Shown here: piece by piece, positions 6,200-13,841 of the stretch
How the letters are laid out: every line of letters begins with the position of its first letter
Position numbering within the stretch: position 1 is the stretch's first letter
NCBI GenBank assembly: GCA_910589105.1
Contig: CAJUST010000037.1
Span: forward strand, 1-13,866
DNA: 13,866 nt
Direction of reading: 5' to 3'
Origin: an uncultured Lachnospiraceae bacterium
GTDB taxonomy: Bacteria; Bacillota; Clostridia; Lachnospirales; Lachnospiraceae
The notes under the pieces: model-generated
Seen by the model: only the letters and a program-made list of their open reading frames with translations
Database searches by the model: none
Told to the model about the DNA's origin: nothing
Program-made: the position numbers and the translations under genes

Positions 6200-7405
6200 A
6201 TGATTGAATTAAAAGGAACATACAACGAAGCAAAAATTTTTACGGATATTGTGGACGAAACTTCCATTTCCCAAGCCCTTCTGTTACTGAATCAGGAATT
6301 TACGACTGGAAGTAAAATCCGCTTTATGCCGGATATCCACGCAGGAGCCGGCTGCACGATTGGGACAACGATGACGATTGCCGATAAAATTGTCCCGAAC
6401 CTTGTCGGGGTTGATATTGGCTGCGGCATGGAAACAATACAGTTAAAAGAAACGCATATCGAACCGCAAAAATTAGATAAACTGATTTACGAAAAAATCC
6501 CTTCCGGATTTTCAGTAAGGGAAAAAACTCACCGCTATTTTGACAATCTAAACTTAAACGAGCTTTGCTGTTTGAAACATATCCATATGAAGCGGGTTGA
6601 AAAAAGCCTTGGCACGCTTGGCGGAGGAAACCATTTTATAGAAGCGAATCAGTCTTTAGACGGAACAATCTATATTGTCGTACACTCCGGCAGCCGCCAT
6701 CTAGGGCTTGAAGTTGCAGAATATTATCAGGAAGCAGGCTATCAGATTTTAAATAAATCTACAAAACATGACATAGAACTTCTAATTGCGGATTTAAAGC
6801 GGCAAGGGCTTAACAAACAAATCCAAAAGAAACTTACGGCCTATAAAAACACGAAACGGACGAATATCCCGAAACAGCTTGCATATGTCACTGGCGATTT
6901 ATTTGAAGAATATATCCATGATATGAAAATTGTCCAGAAATACGCAGAGTGGAACCGGAAAGCAATGATGGACGAAATCATAAAAGGCATGAAATTCCAT
7001 GTTACAGACCAGTTTACCACGATTCATAACTATATTGACACCGATGCGATGATTTTAAGAAAAGGCGCCGTTTCCGCAAAACAGGGAGAACGCCTTTTAA
7101 TTCCGATTAATATGCGAGACGGCTCCCTAATTTGCATCGGAAAAGGAAATGAAGACTGGAACTTTTCCGCCCCACACGGCGCCGGCCGCCTAATGAGCCG
7201 CTCTGCGGCAAAACAAACGTTTACCGTATCGGAATTTAAAAAACAAATGAGCGGCATTTACACTACTTCCGTCAATAAAGACACTCTCGATGAATGCCCT
7301 ATGGCTTATAAGAGATTGGACGATATTGTGAAGCATATTGATGACACGGTTGAAATAGAGCATATCATCAAGCCGATTTATAACTTTAAAGCCAGCGGGG
7401 ACTAA
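6200..7405 (+). CDS. rtcB: RtcB-family RNA ligase
   Basis: RtcB joins RNA 2',3'-cyclic phosphate or 3'-phosphate ends to 5'-OH ends, using GTP and Mn2+ through a histidine-GMP intermediate. At 401 residues it belongs to the shorter bacterial form. The hallmark blocks are present in order: MPDIHAGAGCTIGTTM (43-58), VGVDIGCGM (69-77), LGTLGGGNHFIE (137-148), VHSGSRHLG (161-169), IHNY (275-278) and APHGAGRLMSR (324-334). By comparison with characterised RtcB the Mn ligands are D72, C75, H145, H162 and H276, and the guanylylated His is H326, so the enzyme should be active. AGGAG at 6190-6194 sets the start. No archease or RtcA gene lies beside it, and it is transcribed alone from its own promoter. 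Likely jobs are repair of tRNA or rRNA cut by ribonuclease toxins, or ribosome healing; which one is not shown. Confidence 0.93.
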   Translation: MIELKGTYNEAKIFTDIVDETSISQALLLLNQEFTTGSKIRFMPDIHAGAGCTIGTTMTIADKIVPNLVGVDIGCGMETIQLKETHIEPQKLDKLIYEKIPSGFSVREKTHRYFDNLNLNELCCLKHIHMKRVEKSLGTLGGGNHFIEANQSLDGTIYIVVHSGSRHLGLEVAEYYQEAGYQILNKSTKHDIELLIADLKRQGLNKQIQKKLTAYKNTKRTNIPKQLAYVTGDLFEEYIHDMKIVQKYAEWNRKAMMDEIIKGMKFHVTDQFTTIHNYIDTDAMILRKGAVSAKQGERLLIPINMRDGSLICIGKGNEDWNFSAPHGAGRLMSRSAAKQTFTVSEFKKQMSGIYTTSVNKDTLDECPMAYKRLDDIVKHIDDTVEIEHIIKPIYNFKASGD

Positions 7406-7460
7406 GCCAAAAATATACTAAGCGTTCCGTCTGCAGAGCATAGTAATAAAAATAAAGAAC

Positions 7461-7503
7461 CGCCGCCAAACAGACTCCTTTTACAGCCCTCTGTTTGACG
7501 GCG
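7461..7503 (-). terminator. strong hairpin, possible terminator of the ABC exporter operon
   Basis: Bases 7461-7473 (CGCCGCCAAACAG) pair with 7491-7503 along 13 positions with one mismatch, around a 17-base loop. On the minus strand it is followed by the T-rich run GTTCTTTATTTTTATTAC, so it could end transcripts of the exporter genes that stop at 7694, about 190 bases earlier. On the plus strand no T-tract follows, so it is a poor terminator for rtcB, though it could protect that mRNA's 3' end. The large loop is unusual for an intrinsic terminator. The rest of 7406-7693 holds only the inverted repeat listed next and no convincing gene. Confidence 0.45.
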
Positions 7504-7563
7504 TGATAATGAAAAAACTCTTATAAACGAAGCGAATTTCTACGAAAAAATAAATTTAAACTG

Positions 7564-7678
7564 TATGTGGCATGGCTTTGCATATTCATTGAAACATGAT
7601 CTTTCTGTTTCGCTTTGGGTGATACAGTCAAACTACTCTTTCAAAAATTTTTCACTTTAAACAACGCCATGCTGCATA
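7564..7678. repeat. long imperfect inverted repeat in intergenic DNA
   Basis: Bases 7564-7576 (TATGTGGCATGGC) pair with 7666-7678 (GCCATGCTGCATA) over 13 positions, counting two G-T pairs. Inside it, GAAACA (7591-7596) pairs with TGTTTC (7606-7611). The plus-strand frame 7565-7660 is open for 31 codons from an ATG but lacks a ribosome binding site. It may be a degenerate small mobile repeat, a structured RNA or a gene relic; no family is recognised. Confidence 0.35.
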
Positions 7679-7693
7679 TTCTTAAGACCAGAT

Positions 7694-9553
7694 CTAACTG
7701 CTGAACTGTGAATTATACAAATCTGCATAAAAGCCCTGCCGCGCCATTAATTCCCTATGGTTTCCCTGTTCTACAATATCCCCGTCTTTCATCACTAAAA
7801 TCAAATCGGCGTCCCGAATCGTAGACAGCCTGTGCGCAATAATAAAGCTTGTTCTGCCTCTCATAAGGTTATCCATCGCTTTTTGAATACGGACTTCTGT
7901 CCTAGTGTCCACAGATGAAGTCGCTTCATCTAAAATCAAAATACGGTTATCCGCCAGTATCGCCCTTGCAATCGTTAAAAGCTGTTTCTGTCCCTGTGAG
8001 ACATTGCTTGCATCTTCGTTTAGTTCCATATCATACCCATCTGGAAGCGTCTGGATAAAGTGATGCGCATGGGCGGCTTTTGCCGCCGCAATCACCTCAT
8101 CGTCCGTCGCATCTAATTTTCCATAACGGATATTTTCCATAATGCTTCCTTTAAACAGCCATGTATCCTGTAAAACCATTCCGAACGCATCCCGCAGTTC
8201 CCTCCGGTTAAAATCCCGTATGTCATGCCCATCGACGCAAATCCGCCCTTTGTCCACGTCATAAAACCGCATAAGCAGTTTAACCATTGTCGTCTTCCCT
8301 GCTCCGGTCGGTCCTACAATAGCGATTTTCTGCCCCTGATTTGCCGTTGCGGAAAAATCATGAATAATCGTTTGATCTTTTTTGTACCCAAAACTCACAT
8401 GTTCAAAGCTGACTTCCCCTCTAAGCCCCTCAAGGGAAACCGGATGTTCCGCCATCTGCGATTCTTCTTCCTCATCTAAAAATTCAAACACCCGCTCAGA
8501 AGCGGCCGTCATGGACTGCACTTGGTTAATGACCTGCGCAATCTGCTGGATCGGCTGTGTAAATGATCGGACATACTGGATAAACGCCTGAATATCGCCA
8601 ATTCCTATCGCGCCGCGAATCGCAAGCATCCCGCCGGAAATGGCAACGCCTGCATAACCTAAGTTTCCGACAAAAATCATAATCGGATGCATCATTCCGG
8701 ACAAAAACTGGGACTTCCATGCGGATTCATACAAAACCTGATTCGTTTCATTGAATTTTTTTATCGTTTCTTCTTCTTTATTAAATGCTTTAATGACAAG
8801 ATGCCCGCCAAATGTCTCCTCTACCTGCCCGTTAATGTGTCCAAGATATTCCTGCTGTGTCTTAAAATGCTTCTGAGAGAATTTTACAACAGCAGAGACG
8901 AGAAGCGCCGATATGGGAAGAATAACAAGGGCTATCAAAGTCATTAATGGGGAAATGGAAAGCATCATCACTAATGTCCCAATTAATGTCGCTATGGAAG
9001 TGATAATCATTGTCACACTTTGGTTTAACCCCATGCCAAGCGTATCCACATCGTTTGTAATTACAGAAAGCGTTTCTCCATACGTCCTGCTTTCAAAGTA
9101 GCTCATCGGCATACGGTTGATTTTTTCAGAAATTTCCTTGCGCATCCGGTAACAGACTTTTTGCGTGATTCCCGTCATTACCCAACCTTGGAAAAAGGAT
9201 AACAGGGAACTTACCAAATAAAGCGCTAATGTTAAAAGAAGGATTTTCGCTATTTTATCAAAATCTATGCCGCCGGTCCCTGAAATTTTATTTATTAAGC
9301 CTTCGGAAAGCGCAGTCGTCGCCATACCCATAATTTTCGGCCCAAGCACAGAAAAAACCGTCGAACATGCCGCCAATGCCATAACGATAAAAATTGCAAT
9401 CTTATATCTTCCAATATAAACAAACAGCTTGTGAAAAGAACCTTTAAAGTCTTTCGCCTTTTCCGCCGGACCCATTCCGCCGCCGTGCATTCCGCCGGCC
9501 GGGCCCCTGCGCTGTCTGGAAGGCTTTAATTTTGCAGATGTTTCGTTACTCAT
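7694..9553 (-). CDS. heterodimeric ABC exporter, subunit with canonical catalytic residues
   Basis: This is an ABC half-transporter of 619 residues with fused membrane and ATPase domains. A flexible Gly/Met/basic N-terminus (1-45) precedes six helices (about 50-345). The NBD carries Walker A GPTGAGKTT (K420), Q462, signature NVSQGQ (517-522, second Gly position occupied by Gln), Walker B ILILDEATSSVD with E543, and switch H574 in IIAHRLST. With the partner encoded just upstream it should form one intact ATP site (its own Walker motifs plus the partner's SGGQ) and one degenerate site. This is the BmrCD/LmrCD/TmrAB pattern of multidrug, lipid or peptide exporters. The start overlaps the stop of the upstream gene by 8 bases (ATGAGTAA), with GGAGG 6 bases before it, so the two are translationally coupled. 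The substrate is unknown. Confidence 0.93.
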   Translation of the reverse strand: MSNETSAKLKPSRQRRGPAGGMHGGGMGPAEKAKDFKGSFHKLFVYIGRYKIAIFIVMALAACSTVFSVLGPKIMGMATTALSEGLINKISGTGGIDFDKIAKILLLTLALYLVSSLLSFFQGWVMTGITQKVCYRMRKEISEKINRMPMSYFESRTYGETLSVITNDVDTLGMGLNQSVTMIITSIATLIGTLVMMLSISPLMTLIALVILPISALLVSAVVKFSQKHFKTQQEYLGHINGQVEETFGGHLVIKAFNKEEETIKKFNETNQVLYESAWKSQFLSGMMHPIMIFVGNLGYAGVAISGGMLAIRGAIGIGDIQAFIQYVRSFTQPIQQIAQVINQVQSMTAASERVFEFLDEEEESQMAEHPVSLEGLRGEVSFEHVSFGYKKDQTIIHDFSATANQGQKIAIVGPTGAGKTTMVKLLMRFYDVDKGRICVDGHDIRDFNRRELRDAFGMVLQDTWLFKGSIMENIRYGKLDATDDEVIAAAKAAHAHHFIQTLPDGYDMELNEDASNVSQGQKQLLTIARAILADNRILILDEATSSVDTRTEVRIQKAMDNLMRGRTSFIIAHRLSTIRDADLILVMKDGDIVEQGNHRELMARQGFYADLYNSQFSS

Positions 9554-11678
9554 TCAAATCCTCCTTTCCTTCTTCTATTCCAAGTTCTTTTGCAGATAAC
9601 TGGGATTTTGCAATCTGTTGATATACGTCGCATGTTTCCAACAACTCTTTATGTCTGCCCATGCCGACGATTTTCCCATCGTCTAACACTAAAATTTGAT
9701 CTGCCTGTAAAATCGTGCTGATTCTCTGCGCCACAATTAATACAACTTTATCTTTCACCTCTTCCTCAAGGGCTTTCCTCAATTTCGCATCTGTCTTCAT
9801 GTCCAAAGCGGAAAAACTATCGTCAAAAATAAAAATTTTCGGCTGTTTTGCGATCGCCCTTGCAATGGAAAGACGCTGTTTTTGCCCGCCAGACACATTG
9901 CTTCCGCCCTGCGCGATAGGGCTTTCATAGCCTTCGCTTTTTTCTTCAATAAATTCCGCCGCCTGCGCGATTTCGGCCGCTTTTTGAATAACTCCGTCCT
10001 CGGCGTCTTGATTGCCAAAGCGTAAGTTTGAATCAATCGTTCCAGAAAATAAGATCCCTTTTTGCGGAACAAACCCAATCGCCTCCCGAAGCGTTTTCAA
10101 AGAAAAGGATCGAATGTCTTTTCCATCTATGGTAACGCTTCCCGACGTAATGTCATAAAATCTTGGGATTAAACTGACTAACGTCGTCTTTCCAGAACCT
10201 GTGCTTCCGATAATAGCAGTTACTTTTCCGGTTTGCGCGGTAAAGCTGATGTCTTCTAACGCGTCTTCTTTTGCATTCGGGTAACGGAAATTGACATGTG
10301 AAAACTGCACTATGCCCTGTTGGATTTCCTGCGCGATAGGGCTTTTGGATTCCTGAATGGAAGGCTCAGTCTTTAAAACTTCCTCTATACGGTCAGCCGC
10401 AACGCCTGCCCTTGGAAGCATAATTGACATCATCGTCAGCATTAAAAATGACATTACAATCTGCATAGCATAAGTGATAAACGCTGTCATGGCGCCGACT
10501 TGCAGCGTTCCAGCGTCGATCCTATGCGCAGACACCCAGACGATTAACAGCGTAATCCCATACATCACTAACATCATGCCGGGCATCATAAAGCTCATAA
10601 CGCGGTTTACAAACAACTGGTTTTTCATTAAGCGCAGATTTGCTTCATCAAAACGTTCTTCTTCTTTTTCTTCCCGTTTAAATGCGCGGATCACAGACAG
10701 CCCGGTTAAAATTTCGCGGGAAACTAAGTTTAAGGCATCCACTAATTTCTGCATTGCCTTAAATTTGGGCATAGAAATCGAAACAAGCAAAAGCACAAAG
10801 CCAAGAATTAACACAACGGCAAGCGCAATAATCCAGCCCATGTTCGCTTTGGTCTGCGCAACTTTGTAAATGCCGCCAATGCCAATAATGGGCGCATATA
10901 AAATCATTCGAAGCATAATTGCCGATACCATCTGAATCTGCTGAATATCGTTTGTGCTCCGTGTAATAAGGGAAGCTGTGGAAAATTGATCCATTTCGGA
11001 ATTTGAAAAACTGACGACTTTCTGAAACACAGAATTTCTAAGATTGCATCCAATGCCTGCGCCGATTTTAGAAGCAAGATAGCCAATGCCAACAGCAGCA
11101 GCCAGCATGAGAAGGGCCATTGCGAACATTTTTATGCCAGATTGGAACAGATATGTTTTCTGCGTCTTCGCCACGTCTACGCCCGCGGCTTCGTTACAGG
11201 ATTTGGCAAAGGCAATCCCCATTGCTTTTAAGGCGTCTGCCCCCATGCTCTCCGTCATTTTTTCTAATGTTTCCCTAGATGGAGGCCCGCTTTCCATGCC
11301 GGCAGGAATGTCCGCCGCGTTTTTGTTTACGGCATAACTGCTGAAAATAACAGGCATAAGAAGCGTTTCATCTAAAGCGTCCAATTTCTCCTCATCTGAA
11401 ACATTACGGGAATAGACTGCTTCTGAGTCTTTCTCATAGGACGCTTCCCACGCAGCCCGTTCTTCGTCTGTCATAAACCGCGCCGTTTCTTCAAACTGCC
11501 CGGCTGTGATTTTTTCTGGCAGAATATGGGAAATGCCGCCGTTTAAGATTCCGACGTCAATAATGTCTGACGTATACTGGGGCAGTGACAAATCGCAAAA
11601 CGCCTGTACAACGAGCAGCGCTAAAATCACCAGTATCAGATGCCAGTACGGAACCATGTTTTTAAAAATTTTTATCAT
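9546..11678 (-). CDS. heterodimeric ABC exporter, subunit with degenerate ATP site and extracellular insertion
   Basis: This is a half-transporter of 710 residues, about 100 longer than the usual 580-620. The extra length is a polar, acidic insertion at about residues 45-175 between helix 1 (about 12-30) and helix 2 (about 180-200), which would sit outside the cell like the extracellular domain of BmrD. The NBD has Walker A GSTGSGKTT (K497), Q539 and a canonical signature NVSGGQ (594-599). However, the Walker B ends FDD, so the catalytic Glu is Asp (D620), and the switch His is Gln (Q651 in IVAQRIST). Its own hydrolysis is therefore impaired and it relies on the partner. AGGAGG lies 9 bases before the ATG. 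The gene begins about 90 bases after the 3' end of a tRNA-Pro on the same strand. Drug, peptide or lipid export is the family role; the cargo is not known. Confidence 0.93.
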   Translation of the reverse strand: MIKIFKNMVPYWHLILVILALLVVQAFCDLSLPQYTSDIIDVGILNGGISHILPEKITAGQFEETARFMTDEERAAWEASYEKDSEAVYSRNVSDEEKLDALDETLLMPVIFSSYAVNKNAADIPAGMESGPPSRETLEKMTESMGADALKAMGIAFAKSCNEAAGVDVAKTQKTYLFQSGIKMFAMALLMLAAAVGIGYLASKIGAGIGCNLRNSVFQKVVSFSNSEMDQFSTASLITRSTNDIQQIQMVSAIMLRMILYAPIIGIGGIYKVAQTKANMGWIIALAVVLILGFVLLLVSISMPKFKAMQKLVDALNLVSREILTGLSVIRAFKREEKEEERFDEANLRLMKNQLFVNRVMSFMMPGMMLVMYGITLLIVWVSAHRIDAGTLQVGAMTAFITYAMQIVMSFLMLTMMSIMLPRAGVAADRIEEVLKTEPSIQESKSPIAQEIQQGIVQFSHVNFRYPNAKEDALEDISFTAQTGKVTAIIGSTGSGKTTLVSLIPRFYDITSGSVTIDGKDIRSFSLKTLREAIGFVPQKGILFSGTIDSNLRFGNQDAEDGVIQKAAEIAQAAEFIEEKSEGYESPIAQGGSNVSGGQKQRLSIARAIAKQPKIFIFDDSFSALDMKTDAKLRKALEEEVKDKVVLIVAQRISTILQADQILVLDDGKIVGMGRHKELLETCDVYQQIAKSQLSAKELGIEEGKEDLNE

Positions 11679-11707
11679 TCTGTCTGTCCTCCTGTCTTAT
11701 TTTTGAT

Positions 11708-11745
11708 AAAAAATGGGCCACTATCCGGCTTTACGCCAAATAGTG
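11708..11745 (-). terminator. terminator-like hairpin after tRNA-Pro
   Basis: On the minus strand CACTAT (11740-11745, read as complement) pairs with ATAGTG (11719-11724). An inner GCC/GGC pairing is separated from it by a 2x2 internal loop, and the loop is 5 bases. The sequence continues GGCCCATTTTTT down to 11708. This could end the tRNA-Pro transcript before the exporter genes, or act as a partial terminator that lets some read-through reach them. Confidence 0.5.
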
Positions 11746-11767
11746 ACAAAAAAAGTGCGCAAAAAAA

Positions 11768-11842
11768 TCGGGGTAACAGGATTCGAACCTGCGACCTCAC
11801 GGCCCCCAGCCGTGCGCTCTAGCCAAACTGAGCCATACCCCG
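11768..11842 (-). tRNA. tRNA-Pro (anticodon GGG)
   Basis: The minus strand folds as a full cloverleaf. The 7-bp acceptor stem is CGGGGTA/TACCCCG, the D-arm GCTC...GAGC, and the anticodon stem CACGG/CCGTG with loop CTGGGGG, giving anticodon GGG, which reads CCC and CCU. The T-arm contains GGTTCGAATCC. The discriminator base is A at 11768. The CCA end is not encoded; a run of seven T follows directly, so CCA must be added after transcription. It has its own promoter upstream and lies between scpB and the exporter genes, all on the minus strand. Confidence 0.95.
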
Positions 11843-11854
11843 CTGTCAAATGAC

Positions 11855-11863
11855 ATTATAACA
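11855..11863 (-). promoter_or_regulatory. extended -10 promoter of tRNA-Pro
   Basis: TGTTATAAT on the minus strand is a perfect TATAAT with the TGn extension, 12 bases before the mature tRNA 5' end. Transcription would start about 5-7 bases before the tRNA. The -35 region is T-rich without a clear TTGACA, which the extended -10 can compensate for. Confidence 0.65.
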
Positions 11864-11909
11864 GATTTGTAAAAAAAAGGAATACTCTTTTTTCTTTTTT
11901 ATAGATTTT

Positions 11910-12467
11910 TTATATTTTCACTTCCGCTTCCGCTTCCTGCTTAAATTCTTCTATCTGAACTTGGCTCATTTCCGGTAAATCTTCTAAAGAATGAATCCCG
12001 AAACTGCGTAAAAAGTCTTCTGTTGTGCCAAAAAGCATAGGACGGCCGGGGGCGTCTAAGCGCCCCAGCTCCGATACAAGGCTGTATTCCACAAGCTTAC
12101 TCACGGCATGCCCACAGGAAACGCCGCGGATTTTTTCAATTTCCGCCTTTGTGACCGGCTGTTTATAGGCAATAATGGACAAGGTTTCCAACAACACTTC
12201 TGTCAGGACGTGTTTTTTCGGCTGCTTGGCAATGCGGATCAGGTATTCGTAGGTATTTTGGCTTGTACACATCTGATAAGAGCCGTCTAATTCCATAATC
12301 CGCATTCCGCGTTCCTTTTTCTCGTATTCCATGGAAAGTTCTTCGATTAATTGTCTGGTTTCCTGAGGGCTTAATTCAATCGCATCCGCTATTTGCCCCA
12401 ATTCCACCGAATTGCCCATGGTAAACAGTATGGATTCTATAATTGCTTTATATCTTTCCTTTTTCAT
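11910..12467 (-). CDS. scpB: segregation and condensation protein B
   Basis: ScpB is the winged-helix partner that binds the kleisin ScpA in the SMC-ScpAB complex, which loads at origins and organises the nucleoid. From this start the protein has 185 residues, a normal length. Two winged-helix domains lie at about 1-80 and 85-165. Typical stretches are YKAIIESILFTMG near the N-terminus, LLETLSIIAYKQPVTKAEIE with the start of the IRGV segment, and LGRLDAPGRPMLFGTTEDFL. The start at 12467 is chosen because GGAG sits 6 bases before it. An ATG at 12479, one base after the scpA stop, would add four residues (MEFK) but has no ribosome binding site, and the frame is open further upstream inside scpA. 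It is co-transcribed with scpA. Unusual features: none. Confidence 0.93.
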   Translation of the reverse strand: MKKERYKAIIESILFTMGNSVELGQIADAIELSPQETRQLIEELSMEYEKKERGMRIMELDGSYQMCTSQNTYEYLIRIAKQPKKHVLTEVLLETLSIIAYKQPVTKAEIEKIRGVSCGHAVSKLVEYSLVSELGRLDAPGRPMLFGTTEDFLRSFGIHSLEDLPEMSQVQIEEFKQEAEAEVKI

Positions 12468-12480
12468 TTTAAACTCCATG

Positions 12481-13230
12481 TTATGCAGCGAGATTGGATT
12501 CAATTTCAATCTCATCAAACAAACTGTTCTGCGTAATCGTTATGGCTCCGGTTTTCATTAATTCTAAAATCGCAAGGAAACAGACAATCACTTCCATTTT
12601 ACTGCTTTGCGATTCTAACAGGCTGCGGAAGCAAAACCGCCTGTGCGAACGCGCATATTGCTCTAAGCGCGCCATTTTTTCCTGTAACGACACTTCTTCT
12701 TTCTCGATTTTGCCAAATCCGGCGCGGACTTTGTCTACTTTATTTTCCTGCCGGCGTAAAATGGAATGAAAGACCTGATTTAATTTATGTAAGGTAAGGC
12801 CGTCTAATAATTCCGTTAAATTTACGGGTTCTTCATACGCCATAACCTCAGAAGGGACAGTCGGCGGCTTAAATAGAACCTTTGTGGCGTCTATCTGGCG
12901 GTCACGCAGTTCATAAGACATACACTTATACATTTTATATTCCAAAAGCTGCTGCACAAGCTCTGCCCTAGGGTCTGTTTCTTCATCTTCTTCATTTACT
13001 TCTTTTGGAAGCAGCATTTTAGATTTGATGGCGATTAAAGTAGCCGCCATCACCATAAATTCACTCATAATATTTAAGTCCTGACGCTGCATTTCCTTAA
13101 TATAGTCCAAATATTGATTTGTAATTTCTACAATGGGAATATCATAAATGCTGACTTTGTTTTTTTCAAGCAAATGAAGCAGTAAATCCAACGGGCCTTC
13201 AAACGCTTCCAGTTTTACCGTAATTTCCAT
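12481..13230 (-). CDS. scpA: segregation and condensation protein A (kleisin)
   Basis: ScpA bridges the SMC heads and binds ScpB. It has 249 residues here, the usual size. The N-terminal domain opens with the family hallmark VKLEAFEGPLDLLLHLLEKN and continues into IPIVEITNQYLDYI. The middle is a charged linker (about 95-180). The C-terminal winged helix includes SKMEVIVCFLAILELMKTGAI before the acidic end. A TTG at 13260 is also in frame, but it coincides with the expected transcription start from the promoter at 13266-13294. ATG 13230 gives the family N-terminus and has the A/G-rich run AAAAAAGGAATG upstream. The stop is 13 bases before the scpB start. The gene is divergent from a D,D-carboxypeptidase gene, a neighbourhood also seen near scpAB in other Bacillota (from general knowledge). 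Confidence 0.94.
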   Translation of the reverse strand: MEITVKLEAFEGPLDLLLHLLEKNKVSIYDIPIVEITNQYLDYIKEMQRQDLNIMSEFMVMAATLIAIKSKMLLPKEVNEEDEETDPRAELVQQLLEYKMYKCMSYELRDRQIDATKVLFKPPTVPSEVMAYEEPVNLTELLDGLTLHKLNQVFHSILRRQENKVDKVRAGFGKIEKEEVSLQEKMARLEQYARSHRRFCFRSLLESQSSKMEVIVCFLAILELMKTGAITITQNSLFDEIEIESNLAA

Positions 13231-13265
13231 ATCAAAACCATTCCTTTTTTCACAGTCCAAGTTTT

Positions 13266-13294
13266 ATTTTAGTGGATTTCCCTTTCAATTTCAA
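13266..13294 (-). promoter_or_regulatory. sigma-A-like promoter of scpAB
   Basis: On the minus strand TTGAAA (13289-13294), a 17-bp spacer and TAAAAT (13266-13271) give a leader of about 30 bases before the scpA ATG. This placement argues against the longer TTG start at 13260. Confidence 0.6.
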
Positions 13295-13367
13295 GATTCT
13301 GTCATAATTTTTTCCGGAAATGATTACATTATAAAGAGAATTTGTAACTATCCATGGAGGTTTTTCA

Positions 13368-13841
13368 ATGAACACCTTCTTATCGCTCTTTTTGGGCCTG
13401 CAGCTTCTGCTTGCCAGCGCCTTTCCTTCCCCCGCAATTCTTTACCGCCAGCCGCAAAACGTCTTGTCTTGGACTTCCACACAACAAGACACACAGACGC
13501 AAGACAAGGATTCCGCGCTTGCTTCTTCTATTACCGCGCCAAGCGCCGTACTGATGGAAGCTTCTACAGGCACAGTGATTTTTGAAAAAGACGCCCATAC
13601 CAAACGGCATCCGGCAAGCATTACAAAAATAATGACGCTTATTTTAATCTTTGAAGCTTTAGAGCAGGGACGCATCCATTTAGACGATACCGTAACCGTT
13701 TCCGAACACGCCGCCAGCATGGGCGGTTCACAGGTTTTTTTGGAAGCGTTAGAGACGCAGGACGTTGAAACAATGATTAAATGCATTAGCATTGCAAGCG
13801 CAAATGACGCGTGTGTGGCATTTCGATATAGTAGACGCTAA
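13368..13841 (+). CDS. D-alanyl-D-alanine carboxypeptidase (S11, DacF/PBP5 type), N-terminal fragment
   Basis: S11 peptidases are exported penicillin-binding proteins that remove the terminal D-Ala from peptidoglycan stem peptides. GGAGG (13356-13360) sits 7 bases before the ATG. A hydrophobic export signal (about 1-20, low in basic residues) and a polar Gln/Thr/Asp linker come first. The catalytic domain then starts with SAVLMEASTGTVIFEKDA, the active-site motif S84-I-T-K87, SMGGSQVFLE, and the second motif S144-A-N146 in SANDACVA. The family normally continues with MAEH/YI and about 200 more residues including the KTG motif. Here the sequence changes to FRYSRR and stops at 13841, so only about a third remains. 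Neither other plus-strand frame resumes the expected sequence in the remaining 25 bases, so this is not a simple frameshift. The product as written cannot be an active enzyme. An inserted element, a deletion or an assembly join are all possible. Confidence 0.85.
   Translation: MNTFLSLFLGLQLLLASAFPSPAILYRQPQNVLSWTSTQQDTQTQDKDSALASSITAPSAVLMEASTGTVIFEKDAHTKRHPASITKIMTLILIFEALEQGRIHLDDTVTVSEHAASMGGSQVFLEALETQDVETMIKCISIASANDACVAFRYSRR

Noticed and set aside
10474..10869. 131-codon plus-strand frame opposite the larger exporter gene
   Set aside because: Antisense shadow of a strongly conserved ABC exporter domain; no start signal.
13330..13335. TATAAA as a -10 box for the carboxypeptidase gene
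   Set aside because: No acceptable -35 at 16-18 bp upstream, and no match to a sporulation sigma-factor promoter, so it was not listed as a feature.
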